Shown in pieces: positions 26,142-33,188 of a stretch of 64,000 nt of DNA. Below the pieces are notes generated by a model that was not told where the DNA came from, searched no databases, and worked only from the letters and a program-made list of their open reading frames with translations. The stretch spans positions 594,612 to 658,611 of the forward strand of contig JXCB02000039.1 of assembly GCA_000828075.3 (NCBI GenBank). The letters are read 5' to 3'. How positions within the stretch are numbered: the stretch's first letter is position 1; each line of letters begins with the position of its first letter. The stretch comes from Tolypothrix campylonemoides VB511288 (lineage in GTDB: Bacteria; Cyanobacteriota; Cyanobacteriia; Cyanobacteriales; Nostocaceae). The position numbers and the translations under genes are program-made.

Positions 26142-27032
26142 ATGTTTGTAGTTTTTGGCGCGACCGGACAAACGGGTTCTGCGGTTGCCGATACGTTGCT
26201 TGAAAAGAAACGAACGGTGCGCGTCGTGTTGCGCTCGGACAAAGCCGCCGACGCTTGGCGGGCGAAAGGCGCGGACGTTGCTTTCGCCGATGTCGCTGAC
26301 GCAAGCGCGATGACCAAAGCGTTGGACGGCGCAATCGCCGTTTATGCGATGAACCCGCCTGCTTATCACGTGACCGATATGTTCGCCGTAGCAAAAAACA
26401 TCGGTGCGGCATATGTCGAAGCCATCACGCAATCCAGCGTGCAAAAAGTTGTCTTGCTCTCTTCGGTCGGCTCGCAGCACGCCAGAGGAACGGGCAATAT
26501 TCTGACGACTCACTTTTTGGAAAACATCTTCGGCAGTTTAACAATTCCCGTCACTTTCTTGCGGGCGGCGTGGTTTATGGAAAACTGGAACGGTCTAGCT
26601 GCGGTTGCCGCTGAAAAAGGCATTTTGCCGAGTTTTCTTCAGGTGCTCGAACGATCGATTCCAATGGTTGCAGCGAAAGACATCGGACGAGCCGCAGCCG
26701 TTGCGTTGACTGAAGATTGGGCAGGTAAACGCATCATCGAACTGCACGGCGCGGCAGATTATTCGCCGAACGATGTCGCCGCCGCTTTCGCCGCCGCGAT
26801 CAAGCGTGACGTGCAAGCCGTCGCCCTTCCCGAAAGCGAGTGGCAAGCGACGATTGCCGGTTTCGGTGCCTCGCCTGAAGTCGCTAACGCTTGGTGTGAG
26901 ATGCTACGTGGATTCAACTCTGGTTATATCGTTTTTGAAGACAGCGGAACCGAAACTCGCAAAGGACAAACGACCATCGAAGATTTCGCCGCCGAAGTTG
27001 TAAAAGAGCAGAATCTTAGGAATGAGAATTAA
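26142..27032 (+). CDS. NAD(P)H-binding (NmrA/SDR-a like) protein
   Basis: The 296-residue protein begins with the Rossmann motif MFVVFGATGQTGSAVADTLL and continues in the atypical SDR style (VQKVVLLSSVGSQHARGTGN). It lacks the classical YxxxK. Family members are NADPH-dependent quinone reductases or redox-sensing regulators. AGGAGAAAATTT precedes the ATG. Codon use (GCC, GCG, GAC) is distinctly GC-richer than the flanking cyanobacterial genes and resembles that of the gene at 28025, so both probably came from the same foreign donor. Confidence 0.82.
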   Translation: MFVVFGATGQTGSAVADTLLEKKRTVRVVLRSDKAADAWRAKGADVAFADVADASAMTKALDGAIAVYAMNPPAYHVTDMFAVAKNIGAAYVEAITQSSVQKVVLLSSVGSQHARGTGNILTTHFLENIFGSLTIPVTFLRAAWFMENWNGLAAVAAEKGILPSFLQVLERSIPMVAAKDIGRAAAVALTEDWAGKRIIELHGAADYSPNDVAAAFAAAIKRDVQAVALPESEWQATIAGFGASPEVANAWCEMLRGFNSGYIVFEDSGTETRKGQTTIEDFAAEVVKEQNLRNEN

Positions 27033-27097
27033 ATAACCTGCAACGCCTTGGAATTGCCCTCACTGAGAAACAGCGAAAACTGCAAGGAGAAATCCAA

Positions 27098-27835
27098 ATG
27101 AACTACGACATCAAAGACAAAACCATCTTGGTTACGGGCGCAAATCGCGGTATCGGTAGGGCGATAGTTGAGTCTTTTATTGAACACGGAGCCGCCAAAG
27201 TCTATGCGGCTATTCGTAAACTGGACAGTAGCTCCCCATTGGTTGAACAATACGGTGATCGGGTAGTGCCGATTCAGGTTGATTTAAGTGATCCCCAATC
27301 TATTGTTGCTGCCGCTCAAACTGCCAAAGATGTGCAAGTGGTTGTCAATAATGCAGGAGTCTTTCAAGCTGGATCTCTCTTGGCTGAGGATGCGATCGCC
27401 TCCCTCGAATTTCAGATGAACATCAACGTATATGGACTAATTTACATGGCTCAGGCGTTTGCCTCGGTGCTCAAAGCCAATGGAGGTGGCGTCTTTGCCC
27501 AGATCAATTCTGTTGCTTCGCTGAAGGGTTTCTCCGACTCTGCCACTTACTGTGCCTCAAAAGCTGCTGCCTATTCGATTACCCAAGCCTTGCGAGAACT
27601 ATTGAGTAAGCAGGGCACGTTTGTGCTAAGCGTTCACCCTGGCCCGATTGCCACGGATATGGGCGATGCGGCAGGACTGACTGAGGTTGCACAGCCACCT
27701 GCACTTGTGGCAGACGGGATAATAGAAGCTCTGAAAGCTGGGGATTTTCACGTCTTTCCTGACTCGATGGCTAAGCAAATGGGCGATGCTTATAAGAGCT
27801 TTGCGGAAAATGTCGTTGAGGTGTCATCAAGTTAA
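27098..27835 (+). CDS. SDR-family oxidoreductase
   Basis: The 245-residue classical SDR has the TGANRGIGRAIV cofactor loop, NNAG at VVVNNAGVFQAG, the catalytic Ser in INSVASLKGF and YCASKAAAYSI (YxxxK). The strong site AAGGAGAAATCC precedes ATG 27098. Unlike the genes on both sides its codon use is cyanobacterial, and it contains a HIP1-like GCGATCGC. The array is therefore a patchwork. Substrate unknown. Confidence 0.9.
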   Translation: MNYDIKDKTILVTGANRGIGRAIVESFIEHGAAKVYAAIRKLDSSSPLVEQYGDRVVPIQVDLSDPQSIVAAAQTAKDVQVVVNNAGVFQAGSLLAEDAIASLEFQMNINVYGLIYMAQAFASVLKANGGGVFAQINSVASLKGFSDSATYCASKAAAYSITQALRELLSKQGTFVLSVHPGPIATDMGDAAGLTEVAQPPALVADGIIEALKAGDFHVFPDSMAKQMGDAYKSFAENVVEVSSS

Positions 27836-27842
27836 CTACATT

Positions 27843-27926
27843 GCAGCGACCGCCAGGGACGGCAAACCTTACCGGAACACTTACACCTGGTATTTCCGAA
27901 TGAAGGACGGCAAAGCGATCGCATGA
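27843..27926 (+). pseudogene. SnoaL-like protein remnant
   Basis: A 27-codon open stretch reads TARDGKPYRNTYTWYFRMKD followed by GKAIA and a stop. This is the typical C-terminal strand pair of SnoaL-like (NTF2-fold) proteins. No start or N-terminal part is present, so it is a scrap at a recombination joint between two oxidoreductase genes. Confidence 0.55.
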
Positions 27927-28024
27927 ACTGGATATGCGCTCTTTTGGGTTGCTATCGGTTGAACCGGATGCGCTGGTAGAGAAATCACTCTTGTTAGGAT
28001 ATCCACTTGAACATAGGAGAAAAA

Positions 28025-28954
28025 ATGAAAGCAGTAGTGATTAACGAATACGGCAATGAGAGCGTTTTGGATTACACCGATGTCGAACGTCCAGAAGCGA
28101 AAGAAGAGGAGGTTTTGGTGAAAGTTCACGCCGCAGCGGTCAATCCGGCGGACTGGAAAATCCGCGATGGCGCGGGCGAACGGTTCGGCTTCAAACTTCC
28201 GCTCATTCTTGGCGGCGACATCGCCGGAACCGTCGAAGAAGTTGGCGTTGGTGTTAAAGATTTCAAGAAGGGCGATGCCGTTTATGGGATAACCGTGTCC
28301 AGCCTGTCCGGTGGTTACGCTGAATACGCCGTCGCCAAACCGGACGCCATTGCGCCCAAACCGGAAAGCCTCGATTTTGAAAATGCGGCGTCGATCCCGA
28401 TTGCCGCGTTGACTGCGTGGCAGGCAATGTTTGATTTGGCGAATCTGAGCAGCGGGCAAAGAATCTTGATAACCGGAGCGTCGGGCGGAGTCGGCTCGAT
28501 GGCGGTTCAGCTTGCCAAAGCGAAAGGCGCGTTCGTGATCGGCACGGCTTCAGGCAGAAACCAACAGTTCATTCGTGATTTAGGCGCGGATGAGTTCGTC
28601 GATTACACAGCGCAACCGTTTGAGGAAGCCGTCAAAAACGTGGATGTCGTTTTCGATACGATCGGCGGCGACACTTGCGAGCGAGCGTTCCAAACTCTGA
28701 AAAAAGGTGGCTTTTTGGTTTCGGCGGTAGAGCCTCAAGCTGAAGAGAAAGCTAAGGAGTTCGGCGTCCAAGGCTCATGGCTCTTCTGTCAGCCGAGCGC
28801 AAAGCAATTAGCCGAAATCAACCGTTTGATTGAAGAAGGCAAATTGAAGACATACGTTGAAACAGTTCTGCCGCTCACAGACGTGAAAAAGGCACATCAA
28901 CTTTCCCAAAGCGGGCGCACGCGCGGCAAAATCGTGTTGCAAGTCAGGGCATAG
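28025..28954 (+). CDS. NADP-dependent zinc-free alcohol dehydrogenase / quinone oxidoreductase
   Basis: From ATG 28025, preceded by AGGAGAAAAA, the protein has 309 residues. It shows the MDR pattern: [33 protein letters not shown], then the nucleotide loop [20 protein letters not shown]. The zinc-binding Cys cluster of true alcohol dehydrogenases is absent, as in QOR/zeta-crystallin-like reductases. It probably reduces quinones or enones with NADPH. GC content and codon choice match the gene at 26142 and differ from the SDRs. Confidence 0.87.
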   Translation: MKAVVINEYGNESVLDYTDVERPEAKEEEVLVKVHAAAVNPADWKIRDGAGERFGFKLPLILGGDIAGTVEEVGVGVKDFKKGDAVYGITVSSLSGGYAEYAVAKPDAIAPKPESLDFENAASIPIAALTAWQAMFDLANLSSGQRILITGASGGVGSMAVQLAKAKGAFVIGTASGRNQQFIRDLGADEFVDYTAQPFEEAVKNVDVVFDTIGGDTCERAFQTLKKGGFLVSAVEPQAEEKAKEFGVQGSWLFCQPSAKQLAEINRLIEEGKLKTYVETVLPLTDVKKAHQLSQSGRTRGKIVLQVRA

Positions 28955-29228
28955 ATTTGAAACGTGGTGAAAATAACGGCGCAACCCAACAAGTCATGGG
29001 AGCGGACGCGGTGAGCGCGGTCTTTTCATGCGCGAGACTTCCGCTGTTCGGCGTCCCGCCCGCGCCGCTCAATGAAGAGCGTTCATCAACTTATTGACAA
29101 GGCTCTCGCCGAGGAACTAGTGCTGGTCGCCACATTATCTAAAGCGGCTTCCGCTCTTTGTGAAGGGAATTGAAGCTTGAGGGCGCCTGTTCATTGAATC
29201 ACTAACTTTGATAACGAGGAAAATAACC
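28955..29228. other. GC-rich gap with no gene
   Basis: The 270 bases contain short GC-rich inverted repeats (around 29000-29090). They look like flanking DNA that travelled with the preceding gene. No ORF or terminator is convincing. Confidence 0.35.
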
Positions 29229-29993
29229 ATGACAAACAAGACGAAGATCGCATTGGTCACAGGATCGAGCCGAGGACTGGGCAAAAATACTGCTTTGGCA
29301 CTCGCCAAAAAAGGGGTTGATGTGATCGTAACGTATCACCGCAGCGAGGCAGAAGCAAACAGCGTTGTCTCTACAATTGCAGAACTGGGTGGTAAAGCTA
29401 CTGCCCTGCAACTGGATACTTCCAACACGAAAACCTTTGATGGGTTTGTGGCACAAGTCAAGCAGTCACTTCAAGACAAGTGGCAGACCGAGCAGTTTGA
29501 TTTCCTCGTTAATAATGCTGGCACTGGCGTACATGCGTCTTTTGCCGAAACGACCGAGGAAGACTTTGATTACATGATGAACATTCATGTGAAAGGCGTT
29601 TTCTTCCTGACACAGAAACTGCTTCCTTTGATTAAGGACGGAGGACGGATTGTCAATCTTTCGTCTGGTCTTGCCCGTTCTGCCCTACCCGGCTATGCCG
29701 CTTATGGCAGCGCGAAGGGCGCGATCGAGGTTCTAACTCGATACATGGCGAAGGAATTGGGTCAAAGACAGATTGCGGTGAATGTGATCGCTCCAGGCGC
29801 AATCGAAACAGATTTTCAGGGTGGTGTCGTGCGTGACAATCCAGAGCTTAACCGCTTCATCGCTTCGCAAACGGCTCTGGGTCGTGTGGGTCTTCCAGAT
29901 GATATAGGCGGGGCAATCGCATTGTTGCTCTCTGAAGAAAACAGATGGGTGAATGCCCAGAGAATTGAAGTCTCTGGTGGTCAGTTTCTTTAA
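29229..29993 (+). CDS. SDR-family oxidoreductase
   Basis: The ATG at 29229, with GAGGAAAATAACC in front, gives 254 residues. The text shows VTGSSRGLGKNTALALAKKG, LVNNAGTGVHASF, IVNLSSGLARSALPGY and AAYGSAKGAIEVL, a complete classical SDR. Its C-terminus VNAQRIEVSGGQF is the usual FabG-like ending. A 3-ketoacyl-reductase-like or sugar/alcohol dehydrogenase activity is plausible; the substrate is unknown. It is followed 33 bases later by another SDR, probably in one transcript. Confidence 0.9.
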   Translation: MTNKTKIALVTGSSRGLGKNTALALAKKGVDVIVTYHRSEAEANSVVSTIAELGGKATALQLDTSNTKTFDGFVAQVKQSLQDKWQTEQFDFLVNNAGTGVHASFAETTEEDFDYMMNIHVKGVFFLTQKLLPLIKDGGRIVNLSSGLARSALPGYAAYGSAKGAIEVLTRYMAKELGQRQIAVNVIAPGAIETDFQGGVVRDNPELNRFIASQTALGRVGLPDDIGGAIALLLSEENRWVNAQRIEVSGGQFL

Positions 29994-30026
29994 TTCCAAT
30001 CAACCTCAACAGTAAGGAAAAACATC

Positions 30027-30761
30027 ATGTTAAATGTAGAAAACAAAGTTATTGCTATCACCGGAGCCAGTAGCGGCATCGGCGAAGCCACTGCGAAGCT
30101 GCTCGCCCAAAACAGTGCAAAAGTCGTTTTGGGGGCACGGCGAACAGATAAGCTAGAAAAGCTGGTCAAGGAGATTCACGCATCAGGTGGTACAGCAGAA
30201 TTCAAAGCGGTAGATGTCACTGATCGCGAAGATGTCAAAGCATTCGTCCACTTTGCCAAAGACAAATTTGGTCGCGTTGATGTCATCTTCAACAATGCAG
30301 GCGTGATGCCCTTATCCCCGCTGAATGCCCTGAAAGTCGAGGAATGGGACAACATGATTAATGTGAATATCCGGGGCGTATTGAATGGTATCGCGGCGGG
30401 GTTACCGATTATGGAAGCGCAAGGTGGCGGACAAATCATCAATACTGCGTCTATTGCTGCTCATTGGGTTGGACCGACTGCCGCAGTCTATTGCGCCACA
30501 AAATATGCCGTTTGGGCAATTTCCGAAGGGCTGCGTCAAGAATCAAAAGATATTCGCGTGACCATCATTTCTCCTGGTGTGGTTGAGACTGAACTTGGCT
30601 CAGATATCACAGATGATGCAGCCAAAGGTTTCTTGCAAGAACTCCGCAAAACCCCGTTAACTCCAGATGCGATCGCCAGATCTGTCTTGTACGCTGTGTC
30701 CCAGCCGGACGATGTTGATGTTAACGAAGTGATTGTCCGCCCGATCCGCCAAATGATGTAA
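30027..30761 (+). CDS. SDR-family oxidoreductase
   Basis: The 244-residue classical SDR starts after AAGGAAAAACATC. It has ITGASSGIGEATAKLLA, FNNAGVMPLSPL, the catalytic Ser in INTASIAAHWVGP and VYCATKYAVWAI (YxxxK). It resembles clavulanate-dehydrogenase/YdfG-like SDRs. It forms a probable operon with the SDR just upstream. Codon use is cyanobacterial, with a GCGATCGC site near 30670. Confidence 0.9.
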   Translation: MLNVENKVIAITGASSGIGEATAKLLAQNSAKVVLGARRTDKLEKLVKEIHASGGTAEFKAVDVTDREDVKAFVHFAKDKFGRVDVIFNNAGVMPLSPLNALKVEEWDNMINVNIRGVLNGIAAGLPIMEAQGGGQIINTASIAAHWVGPTAAVYCATKYAVWAISEGLRQESKDIRVTIISPGVVETELGSDITDDAAKGFLQELRKTPLTPDAIARSVLYAVSQPDDVDVNEVIVRPIRQMM

Positions 30762-31225
30762 ACATCGGACAGCATCACTCCGTCTCGTCCTCTTTCTGTA
30801 TCTTGAGGATGGATAGCGGCAAAACACATCGCTTGGTAAACGCAATACCCAGAAGATCGAACGAAAGCATTTAACGTTGCGGACTCGAATTAAACGATTA
30901 GCTCGTAAAACGATTTGCTTTTCTAAATCTGAATATATGCACGACGTTGTCATCGGACTGTTTATCATACGCCTTCGGCGGAGCGAAGCTCTACGGTACG
31001 AATTTGGCTTAGCCATTTAGAACCAAACAACAAGTCTAGAACACTACCCCCAGCCCCGCCGCGTCCTCGACTGGGCGACCGCGCACGAACAGTTCTGGCC
31101 GCACGTCCGCGCCGCCTACGCGCCGGAAGGGGGTCCACAATCGAGACATAGTTGCGCGAGGCCTAAGCAGTCAAGAACAAGCAGTCAGACACGGCGGTTA
31201 AACCTGCCTCCGGACCGAAGCTAGA
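30762..31225. other. Gap with a GC-rich coding scrap
   Basis: At about 31060-31150 the plus strand can be read as RVLDWATAHEQFWPHVRAAY, in a very GC-rich composition matching the cassette to the right. It has neither start nor proper end, so it looks like the edge of a transferred block. The left part (30762-31020) shows no gene. Confidence 0.4.
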
Positions 31226-31882
31226 TCATTGGTCTGGCTGTGGCAGCTGAGTTGTCGGGGACTTGGCGCCGTACCGTAGCCCGTCGATGAGGAGTTCGAT
31301 CATGCGCAGCGCATGATCGTCTCCTCCGTCGCGCGGGGGGACGCACAGGTTCGCGACCGCTCGAAGCAGGTCTTCGGGCTGAACCTTTCGGATCTCGCCG
31401 GCGTTGATCGCGGTCTCGAGCAGTGATTGCAGGGCGGGTCGGAACTGACTATCGAAGTACGCGGGCAGAGCGTCGAAGGCTGGATCTCCTGAGTGCAGTG
31501 CCGTGGCGAGTCCGCGTTTGGTGCCGATGAACGTCGCGTATCGCTGAAGCCATCTCGTGAGTGCTTCGCCAGGCTCGTACTCGGCCGCAAACTCAGCCGC
31601 AGCGTCGGCGCAGGCATCGACTTCGTGACGAAAGACAGCCGCGATGAGATCTGAACGCTGCGGGAAGTGGCGGTACACGGTACCGACGCCGACGCCCGCC
31701 CTGACGGCGATCTCCCGCACCGGAGCGTCCACCCCCGAAGTCGCGAACACCGCCAACGCCGCCTCCAGCAACGCATCGGTATTGCGTTGCGCGTCGGCGC
31801 GCACGGGCCGGGACTTCGGGGCCTCGCGCCCGGCGTCATCGTCTTGACCAGCCGCCTGCTTGCTCATTTCCACCTTGCTCAT
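31226..31882 (-). CDS. TetR/AcrR regulator, GC-rich foreign cassette
   Basis: The TetR-type helix-turn-helix (about residues 35-80; VREIAVRAGVGVGTVYRHFP) is followed by a ligand domain of the SbtR-like/actinobacterial style. The DNA is far more GC-rich than the rest of the window. I choose ATG 31882, preceded by GGAGAGTGGAA. A 15-bp tandem duplication at 31859-31888 creates extra in-frame starts (VEMSKVEMSK). It is divergent from the SDR at 32004, with a palindromic operator between them, so it is very probably that gene's local repressor. Confidence 0.9.
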   Translation of the reverse strand: MSKVEMSKQAAGQDDDAGREAPKSRPVRADAQRNTDALLEAALAVFATSGVDAPVREIAVRAGVGVGTVYRHFPQRSDLIAAVFRHEVDACADAAAEFAAEYEPGEALTRWLQRYATFIGTKRGLATALHSGDPAFDALPAYFDSQFRPALQSLLETAINAGEIRKVQPEDLLRAVANLCVPPRDGGDDHALRMIELLIDGLRYGAKSPTTQLPQPDQ

Positions 31883-31895
31883 TTCCACTCTCCAG

Positions 31896-31924
31896 TTGCA
31901 AAACGGAACGTTGTTCCGTATAAT
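31896..31924 (+). promoter_or_regulatory. Promoter with embedded TetR operator
   Basis: On the plus strand TTGCAA (31896-31901) and TATAAT (31919-31924) are separated by 17 bases, an excellent sigma-70-type promoter. Between them, overlapping the -10 edge, ACGGAAC-gtt-GTTCCGT (31903-31919) is a perfect palindrome. It lies 15-20 bases from the divergent tetR start, so binding would block both genes. Confidence 0.75.
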
Positions 31925-32003
31925 GCGGAAAGTGGTTCTATTTTGCCATTATAGCGCAGCAGGGCGGCATTGACCACACATCGATGCAAAAAAGGAAATT
32001 ACT

Positions 32004-32756
32004 ATGCAGGACAAACCCGTCGCCCTGGTCACCGGGGCCAACAAAGGAATCGGTCTTCAAATCGCGAAGGATCTCGCGAAGCACGGCTTCACCGTGCTCG
32101 TCGGGTCGCGCAAGCTCGAAAATGGTGAGACGGCCGCGAAGAGCGTCGGAGCGGATGCCCACGCCCTCCAGCTCGACGTCACGAATCAGCCCTCAATAGC
32201 CGCCGCGGAAGAGCGCATCCGGAGCGAGTTCGGCCGCCTCGACGTGCTCGTGAACAATGCGGGCATCTCGCATGCGGGAAAGCCGGGCAGACCGCTCCCG
32301 GAGCTCGCGGCGTCGAACATTCCAAGTGTCGCGTCGCTCGACGAGGTGCGCGCGGTCTTCGAGACGAACGTGTTCGGCGTCATCGCCGTCACTCAAGCGA
32401 TGCTACCGCTCCTTCGTGAAGCGCCGGCGGGACGCATCGTCAACCTGGGGAGTTCTTCCGGCTCGCTGACGCTGAACTCAGACCCGAGCTTTCCGCATCG
32501 CGCGGTGTTCGGCGCCGCCTACAGCCCGTCGAAGACGGCCTTGCACGCGATCACGCTCGCCTTCGCCATTGAACTCGAGTCGACAGACATCAAGGTCAAC
32601 GCTGCGTGCCCGGGCTTCACCGCGACCGATCTTAACAACTTCCGGGGCACGCGCACGGTCGAACAGGGCGCACGTGAAGCCGTCCGCCTCGCGCTCATCG
32701 GTGCGGACGGACCAACCGGCACGTTCTCGGACGAGGACGGCCCGCTCCCGTGGTGA
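32004..32756 (+). CDS. SDR-family oxidoreductase, GC-rich foreign cassette
   Basis: The 250-residue classical SDR shows VTGANKGIGLQIAKDLAKHG, LVNNAGISHAG, IVNLGSSSGSLTL and AAYSPSKTALHAI. It ends with GADGPTGTFSDEDGPLPW, the ending of carbonyl-reductase-like SDRs. AAGGAAATTACT precedes the ATG. GC content is about as high as that of the tetR gene and unlike the cyanobacterial DNA around it. The pair is an intact regulator-enzyme cassette with its own promoter, a frequent unit in actinobacteria and proteobacteria. Confidence 0.9.
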   Translation: MQDKPVALVTGANKGIGLQIAKDLAKHGFTVLVGSRKLENGETAAKSVGADAHALQLDVTNQPSIAAAEERIRSEFGRLDVLVNNAGISHAGKPGRPLPELAASNIPSVASLDEVRAVFETNVFGVIAVTQAMLPLLREAPAGRIVNLGSSSGSLTLNSDPSFPHRAVFGAAYSPSKTALHAITLAFAIELESTDIKVNAACPGFTATDLNNFRGTRTVEQGAREAVRLALIGADGPTGTFSDEDGPLPW

Positions 32757-32815
32757 TGTAGTCTTGAGCGCGTGATCGAAGGGATCGTCGGGAAGGCTCT
32801 AATCGTGCCTGGACA

Positions 32816-33055
32816 TTCGAGCGGCGGGAATTGCGATCAGATGATATTGCTGTCAAGATCCAGTTCTGCGGTGTCTGCCACAGCGATCTACACGCCATTC
32901 GGGGGAATAGCCGCTTTCCTTTAGTTCCGGGTCACGAGATGGTGGGTGAAGTGACAGCGATCAGTGCAGATGTCACGAAATTTCAAATCGGCGATGCTGT
33001 AGTAGTGGGTAATATTGTCGATTCCTGTGGACACTGCTCACCTTGTAAAAGCCAT
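32816..33055 (+). pseudogene. Zinc alcohol dehydrogenase, internal N-terminal fragment
   Basis: The text FERRELRSDDIAVKIQFCGV followed by CHSDLH, PLVPGHEMVGEV and DSCGHCSPCKS is the catalytic-zinc (Cys, His-Glu) and structural-zinc region of a YahK/CAD-like alcohol dehydrogenase. The first 10-15 residues and the whole cofactor domain are missing. The frame then runs into unrelated DNA. It marks the right edge of the oxidoreductase patchwork against the RiPP locus. Confidence 0.8.
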
Positions 33056-33056
33056 A

Positions 33057-33110
33057 AGAGGGATGACCAAAAAACGGTTTATCCCTCTCTCTTCATCCTC
33101 TTTTTTTGGC
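33057..33110 (+). terminator. Hairpin plus T-run at the end of the patchwork
   Basis: AGAGGGAT (33057-33064) pairs with ATCCCTCT (33081-33088), followed by a pyrimidine stretch with seven Ts near 33100. It could end rightward transcripts before they meet the leftward transport operon. Confidence 0.45.
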
Positions 33111-33188
33111 GAAGGTATTGTCTTCTACGTCGTATTTTCTTTCTTATCTTGGTTTTCTTCCTTATCTTGGCGATACCCCTACTTTGGT

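Noticed and set aside
28975..29100. Possible integron attC-like sequence (ACCCAAC near 28985)
   Set aside because: Only one RYYYAAC-like site is present; no matching GTTRRRY end or second attC was found, and no integrase lies nearby.
31226..31839. Second long minus-strand frame overlapping the GC-rich tetR gene
   Set aside because: High GC content produces open alternative frames; only the chosen frame contains the TetR helix-turn-helix.
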